Source: Streptomyces sp. A 4/2 (lineage in GTDB: Bacteria; Actinomycetota; Actinomycetes; Streptomycetales; Streptomycetaceae). Taken from it: DNA of 64,000 bases. Positions 16,730 to 25,916 of this stretch are shown piece by piece; the stretch's first letter is position 1, and every line of letters starts with the position of its first letter. The notes under the pieces were generated by a model. The model made no database searches, was not told the origin of the DNA, and was given only the letters and a program-made list of their open reading frames with translations. Position numbers and translations under genes: made by a program. Where the stretch lies: NCBI RefSeq assembly GCF_940670765.1, contig NZ_CALNVW010000051.1, positions 1-64,000 of the forward strand, in the 5' to 3' direction.

Positions 16730-17740
16730 ATGCGCTACATCATCATCGGAGCGGGAGCCGTCGGCGGCATCATCGGCGGCCGGCTGGCCGAGAGCGGCAG
16801 CGAGGTGGTCCTCGTCGCCCGTGGCGCGCACTACGCGGCGCTGCGGGACGCCGGACTGCGCATGGCGACCGCCGAGGGCACCCGCACGCTCGCGCTCCCG
16901 GTGGCCGACGGGCCGGAGGCGGTCGAGCTGCGCGCCGACGACGTACTCGTACTGACGGTGAAGATCCAGGACAGCGCCGCGGCCCTCGACGCCTGGGCCC
17001 CGCGCCCGGTGGCCGGTACCGGCGCGACCGCCGCCGAGGTGCTCCCGCTGGTCTGCGCGCAGAACGGCGTCGAGGGCGAACGGCTGGCACTGCGCCGCTT
17101 CCACCACGTCTACGGCATGTGCGTCTGGCTGCCCGCGACGTTCCTGGAGCCCGGACTGGTCGCCGCCGCAGGCTCCCCGCTCACCGGGATGCTGCACATC
17201 GGCCGCTATCCGTCGGGCACGGACGAAACGGCCCGGCAGATCTCCGGTGATCTGGAGAAGGCCCCGTTCGAGGCACCGGTCGTCCCGGACGTGATGCGCT
17301 GGAAGTACGCCAAGCTGCTCTCGAATCTCGGCAATTCGATCCAGGCCGTCTGCGGTTCCGACCCCGGCGAGGTACGGGCCGGACTCGCCCGGCAGGTGGT
17401 GGCGGAGGGCGAGGCGGTCTACGCTGCGGCCGGGATCGAGGCCGCGAGCACCGAGGAACAGCAGCGGGCCCGCGGCGAGAAGATCGTGCTGCAGCCGCTC
17501 GAAGGGCAACCGCACGCCGGCGGCTCCTCGTGGCAGAGCCTCAGCCGGGGGACCGGCACGATCGAGGCCGACTTCCTCAACGGTGAGATCTCGCTCCTCG
17601 GCAGGATGCACGGTGTGCCGACGCCGGTGAACGACGTACTCCAGCGCACGGCCAACGCCTTCGCGCGCGAGCGACGTGCCGCGGGCTCCCTGCCGGTCGC
17701 GGAACTGGCCGCCCTGGTCGCCGCCGAAGCGGCCCGCTGA
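16730..17740 (+). CDS. ketopantoate reductase family protein (PanE/ApbA)
   Basis: 336 aa. The N-terminal Rossmann motif is IIIGAGAVGGIIGGRLAESG. The middle has QNGVEGE, and the helical C-terminal domain carries VMRWKYAKLLSNLGNSIQA, with the family's catalytic Lys, and a SSWQSLSRGTGTIEADFLNGEI segment that binds substrate in PanE. It may make pantoate for coenzyme A, but Streptomyces carry several paralogues of this family, so no gene symbol is given. ATG at 16730 is preferred. GTG at 16712 is an in-frame alternative. Confidence 0.85.
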   Translation: MRYIIIGAGAVGGIIGGRLAESGSEVVLVARGAHYAALRDAGLRMATAEGTRTLALPVADGPEAVELRADDVLVLTVKIQDSAAALDAWAPRPVAGTGATAAEVLPLVCAQNGVEGERLALRRFHHVYGMCVWLPATFLEPGLVAAAGSPLTGMLHIGRYPSGTDETARQISGDLEKAPFEAPVVPDVMRWKYAKLLSNLGNSIQAVCGSDPGEVRAGLARQVVAEGEAVYAAAGIEAASTEEQQRARGEKIVLQPLEGQPHAGGSSWQSLSRGTGTIEADFLNGEISLLGRMHGVPTPVNDVLQRTANAFARERRAAGSLPVAELAALVAAEAAR

Positions 17741-17854
17741 GCGCGGCGGCTCACTGAGCTGAACAGGGCGGTGCCCGGCGCGAGGCGGTCCCGGCACGGG
17801 CCCGTCCGTGGCGTGGTCCCGCGCGCTTCCGATGCTCTGTGACGACGTGCCACG

Positions 17855-17884
17855 GCTGACCTGACTGCTGACCTGACTGCTGAA
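17855..17884. repeat. 12-bp direct repeat, 2.5 copies
   Basis: GCTGACCTGACT occurs at 17855 and 17867, then a partial third copy. It lies in the 288-bp gap before the beta-helix gene. Confidence 0.7.
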
Positions 17885-18028
17885 CCGACGACGGACCCGT
17901 ACGGACCCACGCCGATTGCTCCGATGACTCACCGTCAAGTCTCGGACCCGTTGCGAAGTTATTGGCATAACCGTTGACCGTTACACGCCAGCCCTCCTAC
18001 CTTTCTCCTGCTATCTGAAACTGATTCC

Positions 18029-20677
18029 ATGAGAGGGAAGATGCTCGCACCCCGAAGAGCCGCACTTGTCGCTGCTCTCTCCGCCGTCCTGGCGCTCGGC
18101 GTCCCTGGCAGCGTGACCGCCGCCGGAGCCGACGCAGGCAACGGCCACCCCGCTGATACGCACGCCTCGGACGTCTACGTGACCCCGACCGGCGACGACC
18201 ACGCACAAGGCACCGCCCGCCACCCCGTCAGGACGCTCCAGCGGGCCCGCGATCTCGCCCGGACCAGGGCCGCCCGCGCCAAGGGCGATCTGACCGTCCA
18301 CCTCGCGTCCGGTACGTACCGGACGGACAAGCCGCTCGTACTCGACGCCAGGGACTCCGGTCGCAACGGCCACACCATCGTCTGGCAGGGCACCGGATCC
18401 ACCGTCATCAGCGGCGGCAAGCAGGTCCAGGGCTGGCAGCCGGTCCACGGACGCCCCGGCCTCTACTCGGCGCCCGCGCCCCGCGGACTCACCGACACCC
18501 GGCAGTTGTACGTCGACGGGGTGCGGGCCCAGCGCGCGCGGGGCGAGGTACCCGTCGGCCTGACCCCCACCGCCACCGGGTACACCACCACGGCGGACAC
18601 CCTCGCGCACTGGCGCCACCCCTCCGACGCCGAATTCGTCTACTCCAGCGGCGAGGAGCTCTGGAACGTCGAACGCAACGGCCTCGGCCAGTGGACCGAA
18701 CCGCGCTGCCGGATCGCCGCGGCCAAGGACACCACCCTCACCATGGTCCAGCCCTGCTGGGACAACTCCAACAAGCGGGTCGAGTTCCCCGACATCCCCG
18801 GGCGCACCGTCTCCATGGTCGGCCCCGGCCACCTCACCAACAACGGCAAGGCCTCGTACATCGAGAACGCCTACGAACTCCTCGACCAGCCCGGCGAGTG
18901 GTACCTCGACCGCTCGGCCCACACCGTCTACTACATGCCGCGCAAGGGCGAGAACATCCGCCACGCGGACGTCGAGGCGGCAGCCGCCGAGAAGCTCGTC
19001 GACGGCCGCGGCACCGCTGCCGCCCCCGTGCACGATGTGGCCTTCCGCGGGCTCCAGTTCAGCTACGCGACCTGGCTGACGCCCTCCAGCTCCGAAGGGT
19101 TCTCCGAGATCCAGGCCGGATACACCGTCACCGGCCCGACCGGCTGGGCCACCCAGGGCCTGTGCGGCTTCGTCGAGGGCGGCACCTGCCCGTTCGCGTC
19201 CTGGACCCCGATGCCGGGCAACGTCTCCTTCGCCTACGGCACACACATCGAATTCAGTGACGACGCCTTCACCCACCTGGGCGCCGCCGGGCTCGAACTC
19301 GGTACCGGCACCACCGATTCCCAGGTCAAGGGCAGCACCTTCACCGACATCTCGGGCAACGGCCTGGAGATCGGCGGGGTCGACGGCCGGACCCCGGCGA
19401 GCGGGGTGGAGGTGACGGACAATCACCTGTACGCGCTGCCCCGGGAGTTCCACGGCTCCGTCGGCATCCTCAACGGCTACACCCAGCACAACACCCTCGC
19501 GCACAACCAGCTCGACCACCTCGGCTACAGCGCGATCTCCATGGGCTGGGGAGGCTGGCCCGACAAGGTCGGCTCACCCGCGACCCCCAACTCCAGCCAC
19601 GACAACGCGGTGCGTGACAACCTCATCTTCGACTACATGCAGATGTTCGACGACGGTGGTGGCATCTACACCCAGGGCCTGACCGGCACCTCACAGGCCG
19701 ACGGCGAGAAGGTCACGGGCAACGTCATCCACGACCAGTGGGGCCTGGGCAAGAGCGTCTACACCGACAACGGCTGCACCTACGAGACCGTCGAGGGCAA
19801 TGTGCTCTACGGGGCCTCGTACGCCAACGTGGCCAGCAGCCACACCGACTACCGCGACCAGCTCGGCAACCACGACCCGACGCTCATCAAGGACAACTGG
19901 TGGGAGGAAGGCACCGCCGACGGTGACAACAAGGGCCTGGTGACCACCGGCAACCACATCATGACGGCCCCCTCCGACGCCCCCGCGGCGATCGTCGGCA
20001 ACGCCGGGATCGAGCCCGCCTACCGCGGGATCCTCAGCCGTACGGCGGGAGCGGTCTCCGCGCCCGAGGCGCCGTCCCGGGTCGGCACGAGCACGGCCGG
20101 GGCCGACGCCCTGTACGCGATCTTCAACCCGTCCTTCGTCGACGGCGGTTCGCCGGTCCTCGGCTACACCGCGCACGCCCTGCGCCCCGACGGCACCGAG
20201 GCCGCCACGGCGACCCTCTCCGCGGCCGACTACAAGCGGCAGGCGTACATCCGGATCAGCGGACTCCGCGCGGACGCGGGCCCCTTCACGGTCACCGTCA
20301 CCGCGGCCAACGCCCACGGGATCAGCGCCCCGTCGCTGGCCTCCGCCCCGCTCCGGCCCACCGCGGCGACCGTGCTCCCCGCCGCGCCCACCGGGCCCAA
20401 GCTGCGCACCGAGGCCAAGGCGGCGACCGTCGCCTGGACACCGCCCACCGACATGGGCGACGCCAAGGTCATCGGCTACCGGCTGACCGTCTCCGACGGC
20501 CGCACCATCGAGGTCACCGGACGTGACGCCCTGGTCGGACAGCCTTCGGGCAAGGGGATGTTCCGGGTGATCGGCGGACTGACCCCGGGCACCTCGTACA
20601 CGGTCACGGTCGCCGCCGTCACCGCGGCCGGCGTCGGCCCGGCCGCCACGGTCAAGGCGACGACCAAGGCCGGATAA
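18029..20677 (+). CDS. secreted right-handed beta-helix protein with FnIII domains
   Basis: 882 aa. A Sec signal peptide (RRAALVAALSAVLALGVPGSVTAAGA) precedes YVTPTGDDHAQGTARHPVRTLQRARDLA, the usual opening of secreted parallel beta-helix enzymes. Residues about 150-680 are beta-helix with repeats such as VKGSTFTDISGNGLEIGG and HNTLAHNQLDHLGYSAISMGWGG. Two fibronectin type III-like domains fill residues about 690-880 (PSRVGTSTAGADALYAIFNP and PTGPKLRTEAKAATVAWTPP). It is probably an extracellular polysaccharide-active enzyme, but family and substrate are not assigned. ATG at 18029 or 18041 are both possible. The 3' end overlaps the chelatase gene by 26 bp. Confidence 0.85.
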   Translation: MRGKMLAPRRAALVAALSAVLALGVPGSVTAAGADAGNGHPADTHASDVYVTPTGDDHAQGTARHPVRTLQRARDLARTRAARAKGDLTVHLASGTYRTDKPLVLDARDSGRNGHTIVWQGTGSTVISGGKQVQGWQPVHGRPGLYSAPAPRGLTDTRQLYVDGVRAQRARGEVPVGLTPTATGYTTTADTLAHWRHPSDAEFVYSSGEELWNVERNGLGQWTEPRCRIAAAKDTTLTMVQPCWDNSNKRVEFPDIPGRTVSMVGPGHLTNNGKASYIENAYELLDQPGEWYLDRSAHTVYYMPRKGENIRHADVEAAAAEKLVDGRGTAAAPVHDVAFRGLQFSYATWLTPSSSEGFSEIQAGYTVTGPTGWATQGLCGFVEGGTCPFASWTPMPGNVSFAYGTHIEFSDDAFTHLGAAGLELGTGTTDSQVKGSTFTDISGNGLEIGGVDGRTPASGVEVTDNHLYALPREFHGSVGILNGYTQHNTLAHNQLDHLGYSAISMGWGGWPDKVGSPATPNSSHDNAVRDNLIFDYMQMFDDGGGIYTQGLTGTSQADGEKVTGNVIHDQWGLGKSVYTDNGCTYETVEGNVLYGASYANVASSHTDYRDQLGNHDPTLIKDNWWEEGTADGDNKGLVTTGNHIMTAPSDAPAAIVGNAGIEPAYRGILSRTAGAVSAPEAPSRVGTSTAGADALYAIFNPSFVDGGSPVLGYTAHALRPDGTEAATATLSAADYKRQAYIRISGLRADAGPFTVTVTAANAHGISAPSLASAPLRPTAATVLPAAPTGPKLRTEAKAATVAWTPPTDMGDAKVIGYRLTVSDGRTIEVTGRDALVGQPSGKGMFRVIGGLTPGTSYTVTVAAVTAAGVGPAATVKATTKAG

Positions 20678-21482
20678 CAACCGGCAACAGTCTCGGGCGG
20701 ACGCTTGCACGACGCCCGCCCGAGGCCGTTGCCGCACAGCTGAAGGCCCTGGGGTCCCGTACCCGTGCCTCGTCGTAACGAGTGAGCAGCAACCGGGCCA
20801 ACTCCAGGGAATCGCCAAGCACTTCGGCCAGCACATCCGCCCCCGCCTCCCGGGAGCCCGCGGCTATGCGGTCCGGGAGGCGGCCGGGTGCGATGACGTA
20901 CGGGGCCACCGCGACGCGGTCGCACCCGGACGCCCGCAACTCCCGTACCGCGTCCTGGGTACGGGGCAGAGCAGCGGAGGCGAACGCAGGCCGCACGGCG
21001 CACCAACCGGTGTGCCGCAGCTCCCGCGCAATTTCAGCGATCACTGCGATCGCCTCCGGGTCCGTGGAGCCCGCCGAGGCCAGAACCAGCCCGGTCGAGC
21101 GTTTGTGGTGCGGGTCGAGGCCCGCTTCGTACAGCCGTCGTTCCAGCGCGGCCAGCAGCAGCGGGGACGGGCCGAGCACCTCCGCCTGGCGGACCCGCAA
21201 CCCCGCCGGAGCCTCCCGCAGCACCGCGGGGATGTCCGACTTCGCGTGGAAGGCGCGGGTCAGCAGGAGCGGCAGCGCCACCACGTCCCGTACCCCCTCC
21301 GCCGCCAGCCGGTCCAGCACCCGGGGGGCCGACGGGGCGTCGAAGTCCAGGAAGCCCGTCTCCACCCGGACCCCCGGGCGCAGCGACCGCACCCGGCGGG
21401 TGAGCGCGTGCACCGTCGCCGCGTGCCGGGGATCGCGGCTGCCGTGGGCGATGACGAGGAGGACCGGACGGTGGTCGTGCAC
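20652..21482 (-). CDS. sirohydrochlorin chelatase (CbiX/SirB family)
   Basis: 276 aa, two CbiX-like halves. The metal ligand His is in LLVIAHGSRDPRHAATV, and a second His-rich site is in LLLTRAFHAKSDIPAVL. The second half repeats the fold with LVLASAGSTDPEAIAV and VAPYVIAPGRLPDRIA. It inserts iron (or cobalt) into sirohydrochlorin. As the last gene of the sulfur operon, iron insertion to make siroheme for CysI is the best reading. The GTG start at 21482 is 6 bp after the permease stop, with AGGAG about 10 nt upstream. A long disordered basic tail ends the protein. Confidence 0.85.
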   Translation of the reverse strand: MHDHRPVLLVIAHGSRDPRHAATVHALTRRVRSLRPGVRVETGFLDFDAPSAPRVLDRLAAEGVRDVVALPLLLTRAFHAKSDIPAVLREAPAGLRVRQAEVLGPSPLLLAALERRLYEAGLDPHHKRSTGLVLASAGSTDPEAIAVIAEIARELRHTGWCAVRPAFASAALPRTQDAVRELRASGCDRVAVAPYVIAPGRLPDRIAAGSREAGADVLAEVLGDSLELARLLLTRYDEARVRDPRAFSCAATASGGRRASVRPRLLPVVIRPWSSP

Positions 21483-21488
21483 GGCGGG

Positions 21489-22367
21489 TCAGCTCCTGAC
21501 CAGGAGACCGCGGCTGCGCAGCACCCGCCGCTCCAGCGGGCTGAAGACGAGCAGGTCGATGGCGATACCGACGATCAGGATCAGGAAGATGGCGAGGAAG
21601 ACCATCGACATGCTGCTGGTCTCCCGGCCCTGCTCCAGCAACTGCCCCAGCCCCACGCCCAGATCGGGCGAGGACGCGATGATCTCCGCGGCCATCAGCG
21701 AGCGCCAGGAGAACGCCCAGCCCTGCTTCAGCCCCGCCAGATAGCCGGGCAGCGACGCGGGCAGCACCACGTGCCAGGTGCCGCGCAGCCCCGTCGCGCC
21801 GAGCGTGCGCCCGGCCCGCAGATGGAGCGGCGGGATCTGGTCCACGCCGGAGACCAGACCGTTGGCTATCGAGGGGACCGCACCCAGCAGGATCACCGCG
21901 TACATCATCGTGTCGTCCAGCCCCAGCCAGATCACCGCGGGCGGCACCCAGGCGACGGAGGGCAGCGACTGGAGACCCGAGAGGATCGGGCCGATCGCCG
22001 CCCGCACGAACTTCACCCGCGCCACCAGCAGACCGAGCGGCGTCCCGATCACCAGGGCCAGGAGGAAGCCGAGCAGACCGCGCGAGACGCTCGTCCAGAT
22101 GTAACCGAGCAGCGTGCCCTGCGCCCAGGAGTCCGACACCTCGCCCCACACCTGGGCGGGCGAGGGCAGCTTGTAGTCGTCGGTGACCTTCGCCCAGATC
22201 AGGATCTGCCAGACCACCAGCACCAGCGCCACCGCCACCACCGGCGGCAGCACCTTCCGCACCAGCACCTCGCGGACCGGGACCCGGTCGACCCGTACGG
22301 TGTCGAGCGCGTCCAGGCCCGCTCCGAGCCCGGCCAGTTCGTCGGCCCTGATGTCAGTGCTGTCCAT
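21489..22367 (-). CDS. ssuC: ABC transporter permease, SsuC/TauC-like
   Basis: 292 aa inner membrane permease of the nitrate/sulfonate/taurine class. It has about six hydrophobic segments, the first at VLPPVVAVALVLVVWQILIWA. The cytoplasmic coupling loop is GLRGTWHVVLPASLPGYLAGLKQGWAFSWRSLMAAEII (EAA-type). ATG at 22367 is preferred over an upstream GTG because GGGGAG precedes it. It overlaps the ATPase gene by 14 bp. It works with the adjacent SsuA- and SsuB-like proteins to import organosulfur compounds. The exact substrate is inferred from context. Confidence 0.87.
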   Translation of the reverse strand: MDSTDIRADELAGLGAGLDALDTVRVDRVPVREVLVRKVLPPVVAVALVLVVWQILIWAKVTDDYKLPSPAQVWGEVSDSWAQGTLLGYIWTSVSRGLLGFLLALVIGTPLGLLVARVKFVRAAIGPILSGLQSLPSVAWVPPAVIWLGLDDTMMYAVILLGAVPSIANGLVSGVDQIPPLHLRAGRTLGATGLRGTWHVVLPASLPGYLAGLKQGWAFSWRSLMAAEIIASSPDLGVGLGQLLEQGRETSSMSMVFLAIFLILIVGIAIDLLVFSPLERRVLRSRGLLVRS

Positions 22368-23142
22368 GGCGGCGGATCTCCCCACGCAGTTGTTCGGTGA
22401 TCTCCACCGAGAGTTCGGCCACCGCGGCGTCCTCGATCCGGCGGGGGTGCGCGATGTCCACCGTCCACTCGTGCGCCACCCGGCCGGGACGCGAGGACAG
22501 CAGCACCACCCGCTCCGCGAGCCGGACCGCCTCGCGCACGTTGTGGGTCACGAAGAGCACCGAGACCTTCGTCTCGCGCCAGATGCGGGTCAGCTCGTCG
22601 TGCAGCACGTCCCGGGTGATGGCGTCCAGCGCGGCGAACGGCTCGTCCATCAGCAGCAGTTCACTGTCCTGCGCCAGCGCGCGGGCCAGCGCCACCCGCT
22701 GCCGCATACCGCCGGACAGCTCGTGCACCCGCTTGGCGTACGCCCCCTCCAGCCGTACGAGAGCGAGCAGCCGCTCCGCCTCCCCGCGCCGGTCGGCCTT
22801 CGGCACGCCCCGCAGCCGCAGCGCCAGTTCGACGTTCTTGCCCGCGGTCAGCCACGGGAACAGCGCGTGCTCCTGGAACATCAGCGCCGGCCGCCCGCCG
22901 GGCGTCTCGATGGAGCCCGCGGTGGGCGCGTCCAGCCCTGCGACCAGGTTGAGCAGGGTGGACTTCCCGCACCCCGACGCCCCCAGGAGCGTGACGAACT
23001 CACCCGGTGCGACATCGAGGGTGATGTCGTCCAGGACGAGCTGCTGCCCGGCGGGTCCGCCGAAGGACTTCGAGACGTGCTCGATACGGGCCGCGTGCGT
23101 CACCGCGATGCGGTCGTCGGCCCCGGCGAGTGCTGTGGCCAT
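22354..23142 (-). CDS. ssuB: ABC transporter ATPase, SsuB/TauB-like
   Basis: 262 aa. Walker A is GASGCGKST (54-62), the Q-loop FQEHALFPW, the signature LSGGMRQRV (142-150), Walker B LLLMDEPFAALD (162-173) and the switch His in LFVTHNVREAVRLAERV. FPWLT and VxEAVxLA are typical of the nitrate/sulfonate/taurine ATPases. ATG at 23142 has AGGAGGTGA just upstream. It energises the SsuC-like permease, whose gene overlaps it by 14 bp. Confidence 0.9.
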   Translation of the reverse strand: MATALAGADDRIAVTHAARIEHVSKSFGGPAGQQLVLDDITLDVAPGEFVTLLGASGCGKSTLLNLVAGLDAPTAGSIETPGGRPALMFQEHALFPWLTAGKNVELALRLRGVPKADRRGEAERLLALVRLEGAYAKRVHELSGGMRQRVALARALAQDSELLLMDEPFAALDAITRDVLHDELTRIWRETKVSVLFVTHNVREAVRLAERVVLLSSRPGRVAHEWTVDIAHPRRIEDAAVAELSVEITEQLRGEIRRHGQH

Positions 23143-23207
23143 GGTCGTCACCTCCTGGGGACGGTCGGGGAATCCGGGCTCGGACCGCCCGGCAAACGGG
23201 ATCGGAC

Positions 23208-24320
23208 CTACTTGACGCCGAGACCGGCGTCGGAGACCTCGGGCCGGCCGGCGGCCTTGAGCACCTTGTCGAGCGGTCGCAGGTCGTAGATGCCCTTCAG
23301 GTCGGGCTGCTTCAGCAGTCCGGCCTTGACCGCGTGGGACGCCTCGCTGTCGAGGGTCGCGGCGAGCGGGTCGTCGGTGGTCTCGATCGACTTCCACGCC
23401 GGGTCGAGCACCGCCGCGGGCAGCGCCTTCCCGGACAGCCGCTTCAGCGCCGCGTTGGCCGAGGCCTTCGCGGCGTCGGGGTGCGCCTTGATCCACGCGT
23501 TGGTCTTCACCGAGCCGCGCAGCACGGCCTCGACGACGTCCGGGTGCTCCTCGAGGAACTTCTGCGACACGATGATGTTCGTGATCACGAACTTCTTGTC
23601 CGGCCAGAGGTCGCTCTCGTCGAGCAGCACCTTCGCGCCCTGCTGGACCAGCTTGGACGCGGTCGGCTCCGGGACCCACGCGCCGTCGATGGACCCGGAG
23701 GCGTAGGCGTCCGGGGTCACCTTGTTGTCCGTACGGACGACGGACACGTCACCCTTGCCGCTGTTGGCGTCGACCTTCCAGCCCCTGCCCGCGATCCAGT
23801 TGAGGAACGCCACGTCCTGCGTGTTGCCGAGCTGAGGGGTGGCGATCTTCTTGCCCTTGACGTCGTCCAGGGTCTTGATCTTCTTCGGGTCGACCACCAG
23901 CTTCACCCCGCCGGACGCGGAGCCGCCGATGATGCGCAGGCTCTTGCCGCCGGACTTGGTGTAGCCGTTGATGGCCGGGGACGGGCCGATCCAGCCGATG
24001 TCGATCGAGCCGGAGTTGAGTGCCTCGATCTCGGACGGGCCCGCGTTGAAGGTCGATGCCTTCAGCCGGGTGCCGCCCAACTCCTTCTGGAAGATGCCCT
24101 GCTGGTCGCCGACGAGCGCGGTGGCGTGGGTGAGGTTCGGGAAGTAGCCGATCTTCACCGTGTCGGCGGAGAGCTTCTTGGCCCCGGCGGCGACCTGGGA
24201 CTTCCCCGAGTCGTCCGTGGCCTTGTCGGATCCGTAACCGCAGGCGGTGAGCGCCACGGCGAGCAGCGGTACGGCGGCGGCAGCGGCCAGGACGCGGCGC
24301 GGGAGAAGGGTGGCAGGCAC
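23208..24320 (-). CDS. ssuA: SsuA/TauA-like substrate-binding lipoprotein
   Basis: 370 aa. The signal peptide ends in the lipobox LTAC (Cys27), so it is a membrane-anchored extracellular lipoprotein. The mature part starts VKIGYFPNLTHATALVGDQQGIFQKEL, typical of the SsuA/THI5 binding-protein family, with GSIDIGWIGPSPAINGY and VVRTDNKVTPDAYASGSIDGAWVPEPTAS. GTG at 24320 is chosen because GAGGAAA precedes it and the signal peptide then has normal length. The ligand is probably a sulfonate or sulfate ester, inferred from neighbouring cys genes. A 237-bp gap separates it from cysN. Confidence 0.88.
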   Translation of the reverse strand: MPATLLPRRVLAAAAAVPLLAVALTACGYGSDKATDDSGKSQVAAGAKKLSADTVKIGYFPNLTHATALVGDQQGIFQKELGGTRLKASTFNAGPSEIEALNSGSIDIGWIGPSPAINGYTKSGGKSLRIIGGSASGGVKLVVDPKKIKTLDDVKGKKIATPQLGNTQDVAFLNWIAGRGWKVDANSGKGDVSVVRTDNKVTPDAYASGSIDGAWVPEPTASKLVQQGAKVLLDESDLWPDKKFVITNIIVSQKFLEEHPDVVEAVLRGSVKTNAWIKAHPDAAKASANAALKRLSGKALPAAVLDPAWKSIETTDDPLAATLDSEASHAVKAGLLKQPDLKGIYDLRPLDKVLKAAGRPEVSDAGLGVK

Positions 24321-24557
24321 GGGAGGGTTTCCTCTCGTCGGCCCGGTGCGGGTGTCCCTCAGGACACGACCGGGCGGTCGGCGGGTTTTCGGGGTCTTCG
24401 CCGGTGGGGTGACGGCGAGCGGAGCTTCCGGGCGCGCAGGCAGTGCGCGTACGTCATCGCGCACATCGCGCGACCCCGCCCTGGCCGCTGCCGAGGGCGC
24501 CGCTGCCGATCCGGCCGCCCTCCTTCGCGAAGGTGCCGTAGATGTCGAAGGACACGG

Positions 24558-25916
24558 CTAGAAGTCCCATCCCGCGTCGTCCGGTGCGGTCTCGGCCGCC
24601 GCGGCGACGTGCTCCGCCGTCACCGCGAACGCGTCGCCCGCCATACCGGCCGCCAGCGTGGTGCCGTCGGCCGGGTCGATCAGCAGGAACGAACCGGTGC
24701 GCCGGGAGTCGGCGTACGCGTCGAGGGCCAGCGGCTCGGCGGTACGGACGACGACCCGGCCGATGTCGTTGGCGACCAGCTGCCCCGGGTCCGGGTGCTG
24801 GGAGAGGTCGTCGAGGGTCAGCCGGGAGGGGATGTCCTTGACGATCGCCTTGACCGTGCGGGTGGTGTGCTTGAGCAGCACCCGCTGACCCACCACCAGC
24901 GCCGAGTCGGCCACATGGCAGACGGTCGCCAGGACGTCCTGCGTCGGCACGGGTGCGTGGGCGGTCGGCGCGATCAGGTCGCCGCGCGAGATGTCGAGGT
25001 CGTCGGCCAGCCGTACGGTCACCGACTGCGGGGCCCAGGCGATGTCCGCGCTCTGCCCCAGCACATCGATCCCGGCGATGGTGGACGTACGGCCGGACGG
25101 CAGTACCGTCACGGCCTCGCCGACCCGCAGCGCGCCCGAGGCGATCTGGCCCGCGTAGCCCCGGTAGTCGGGGTGCTCGGCGGTCTGCGGCCGGATCACG
25201 TACTGGACGGGGAAGCGAGCCTTGCACGCGGTGAGGTCGTGGCTGGCCGGGACCGTCTCCAGATGTTCCAGAACGGTCGGGCCGCCGTACCAGTCCATGT
25301 GCGCGGACGGCTCCACCACATTGTCACCGGCGAGCGCGGAGATCGGGATCGCGGTGATCTCCGGGACGCCGAGGGAGGCAGCGTACGCGGTGAACTCCTC
25401 GGCGATGGCGGCGAAGACGGGCTCGGCGTAGTCGACGAGGTCCATCTTGTTGACGGCCAGCACCACGTGCGGCACCCGCAGCAGCGCGGCGACCGCCGCA
25501 TGACGGCGGGTCTGCTCGACGACACCGTTGCGGGCGTCGACCAGCACCACCGCGAGCTCGGCGGTGGAAGCCCCGGTCACCATGTTGCGGGTGTACTGCA
25601 CATGCCCCGGGGTGTCCGCCAGGATGAACCGGCGCCGCGGCGTGGCGAAGTAGCGGTACGCGACATCGATCGTGATGCCCTGTTCCCGCTCGGCGCGCAG
25701 CCCGTCGGTCAGCAGCGCCAGGTCGGGGGTCTCCTGGCCGCGGCCCAGCGAGGCCTGCGCGACGGCTTCCAGCTGATCCGTGAAGATCGACTTGGAGTCG
25801 TGCAGCAGCCGGCCGACCAGCGTGGACTTGCCGTCGTCGACGGAGCCCGCGGTCGCGAAGCGCAGCAGGGTGGTGGCCGACAGCTGATCGGCCAACTGGT
25901 CAGTAGGGCTGGTCAT
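24558..25916 (-). CDS. cysN: sulfate adenylyltransferase subunit 1 (GTPase)
   Basis: 452 aa EF-Tu-like GTPase subunit of ATP sulfurylase that couples GTP hydrolysis to APS formation. The P-loop is GSVDDGKST (24-32), switch region EREQGITIDVAYRYF, DTPGH (101-105) and NKMD (156-159). Two beta-barrel domains follow. There is no fused APS kinase domain. CysC is separate here. The ATG follows the cysD stop directly (TAA then ATG with no gap), so translation is coupled. Confidence 0.96.
   Translation of the reverse strand: MTSPTDQLADQLSATTLLRFATAGSVDDGKSTLVGRLLHDSKSIFTDQLEAVAQASLGRGQETPDLALLTDGLRAEREQGITIDVAYRYFATPRRRFILADTPGHVQYTRNMVTGASTAELAVVLVDARNGVVEQTRRHAAVAALLRVPHVVLAVNKMDLVDYAEPVFAAIAEEFTAYAASLGVPEITAIPISALAGDNVVEPSAHMDWYGGPTVLEHLETVPASHDLTACKARFPVQYVIRPQTAEHPDYRGYAGQIASGALRVGEAVTVLPSGRTSTIAGIDVLGQSADIAWAPQSVTVRLADDLDISRGDLIAPTAHAPVPTQDVLATVCHVADSALVVGQRVLLKHTTRTVKAIVKDIPSRLTLDDLSQHPDPGQLVANDIGRVVVRTAEPLALDAYADSRRTGSFLLIDPADGTTLAAGMAGDAFAVTAEHVAAAAETAPDDAGWDF

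Noticed and set aside
24454..24560. Possible small ORF between cysN and ssuA (SFDIYGTFAKEGG...)
   Set aside because: No ribosome site, no domain, and low-complexity Gly/Arg. Treated as untranslated spacer.
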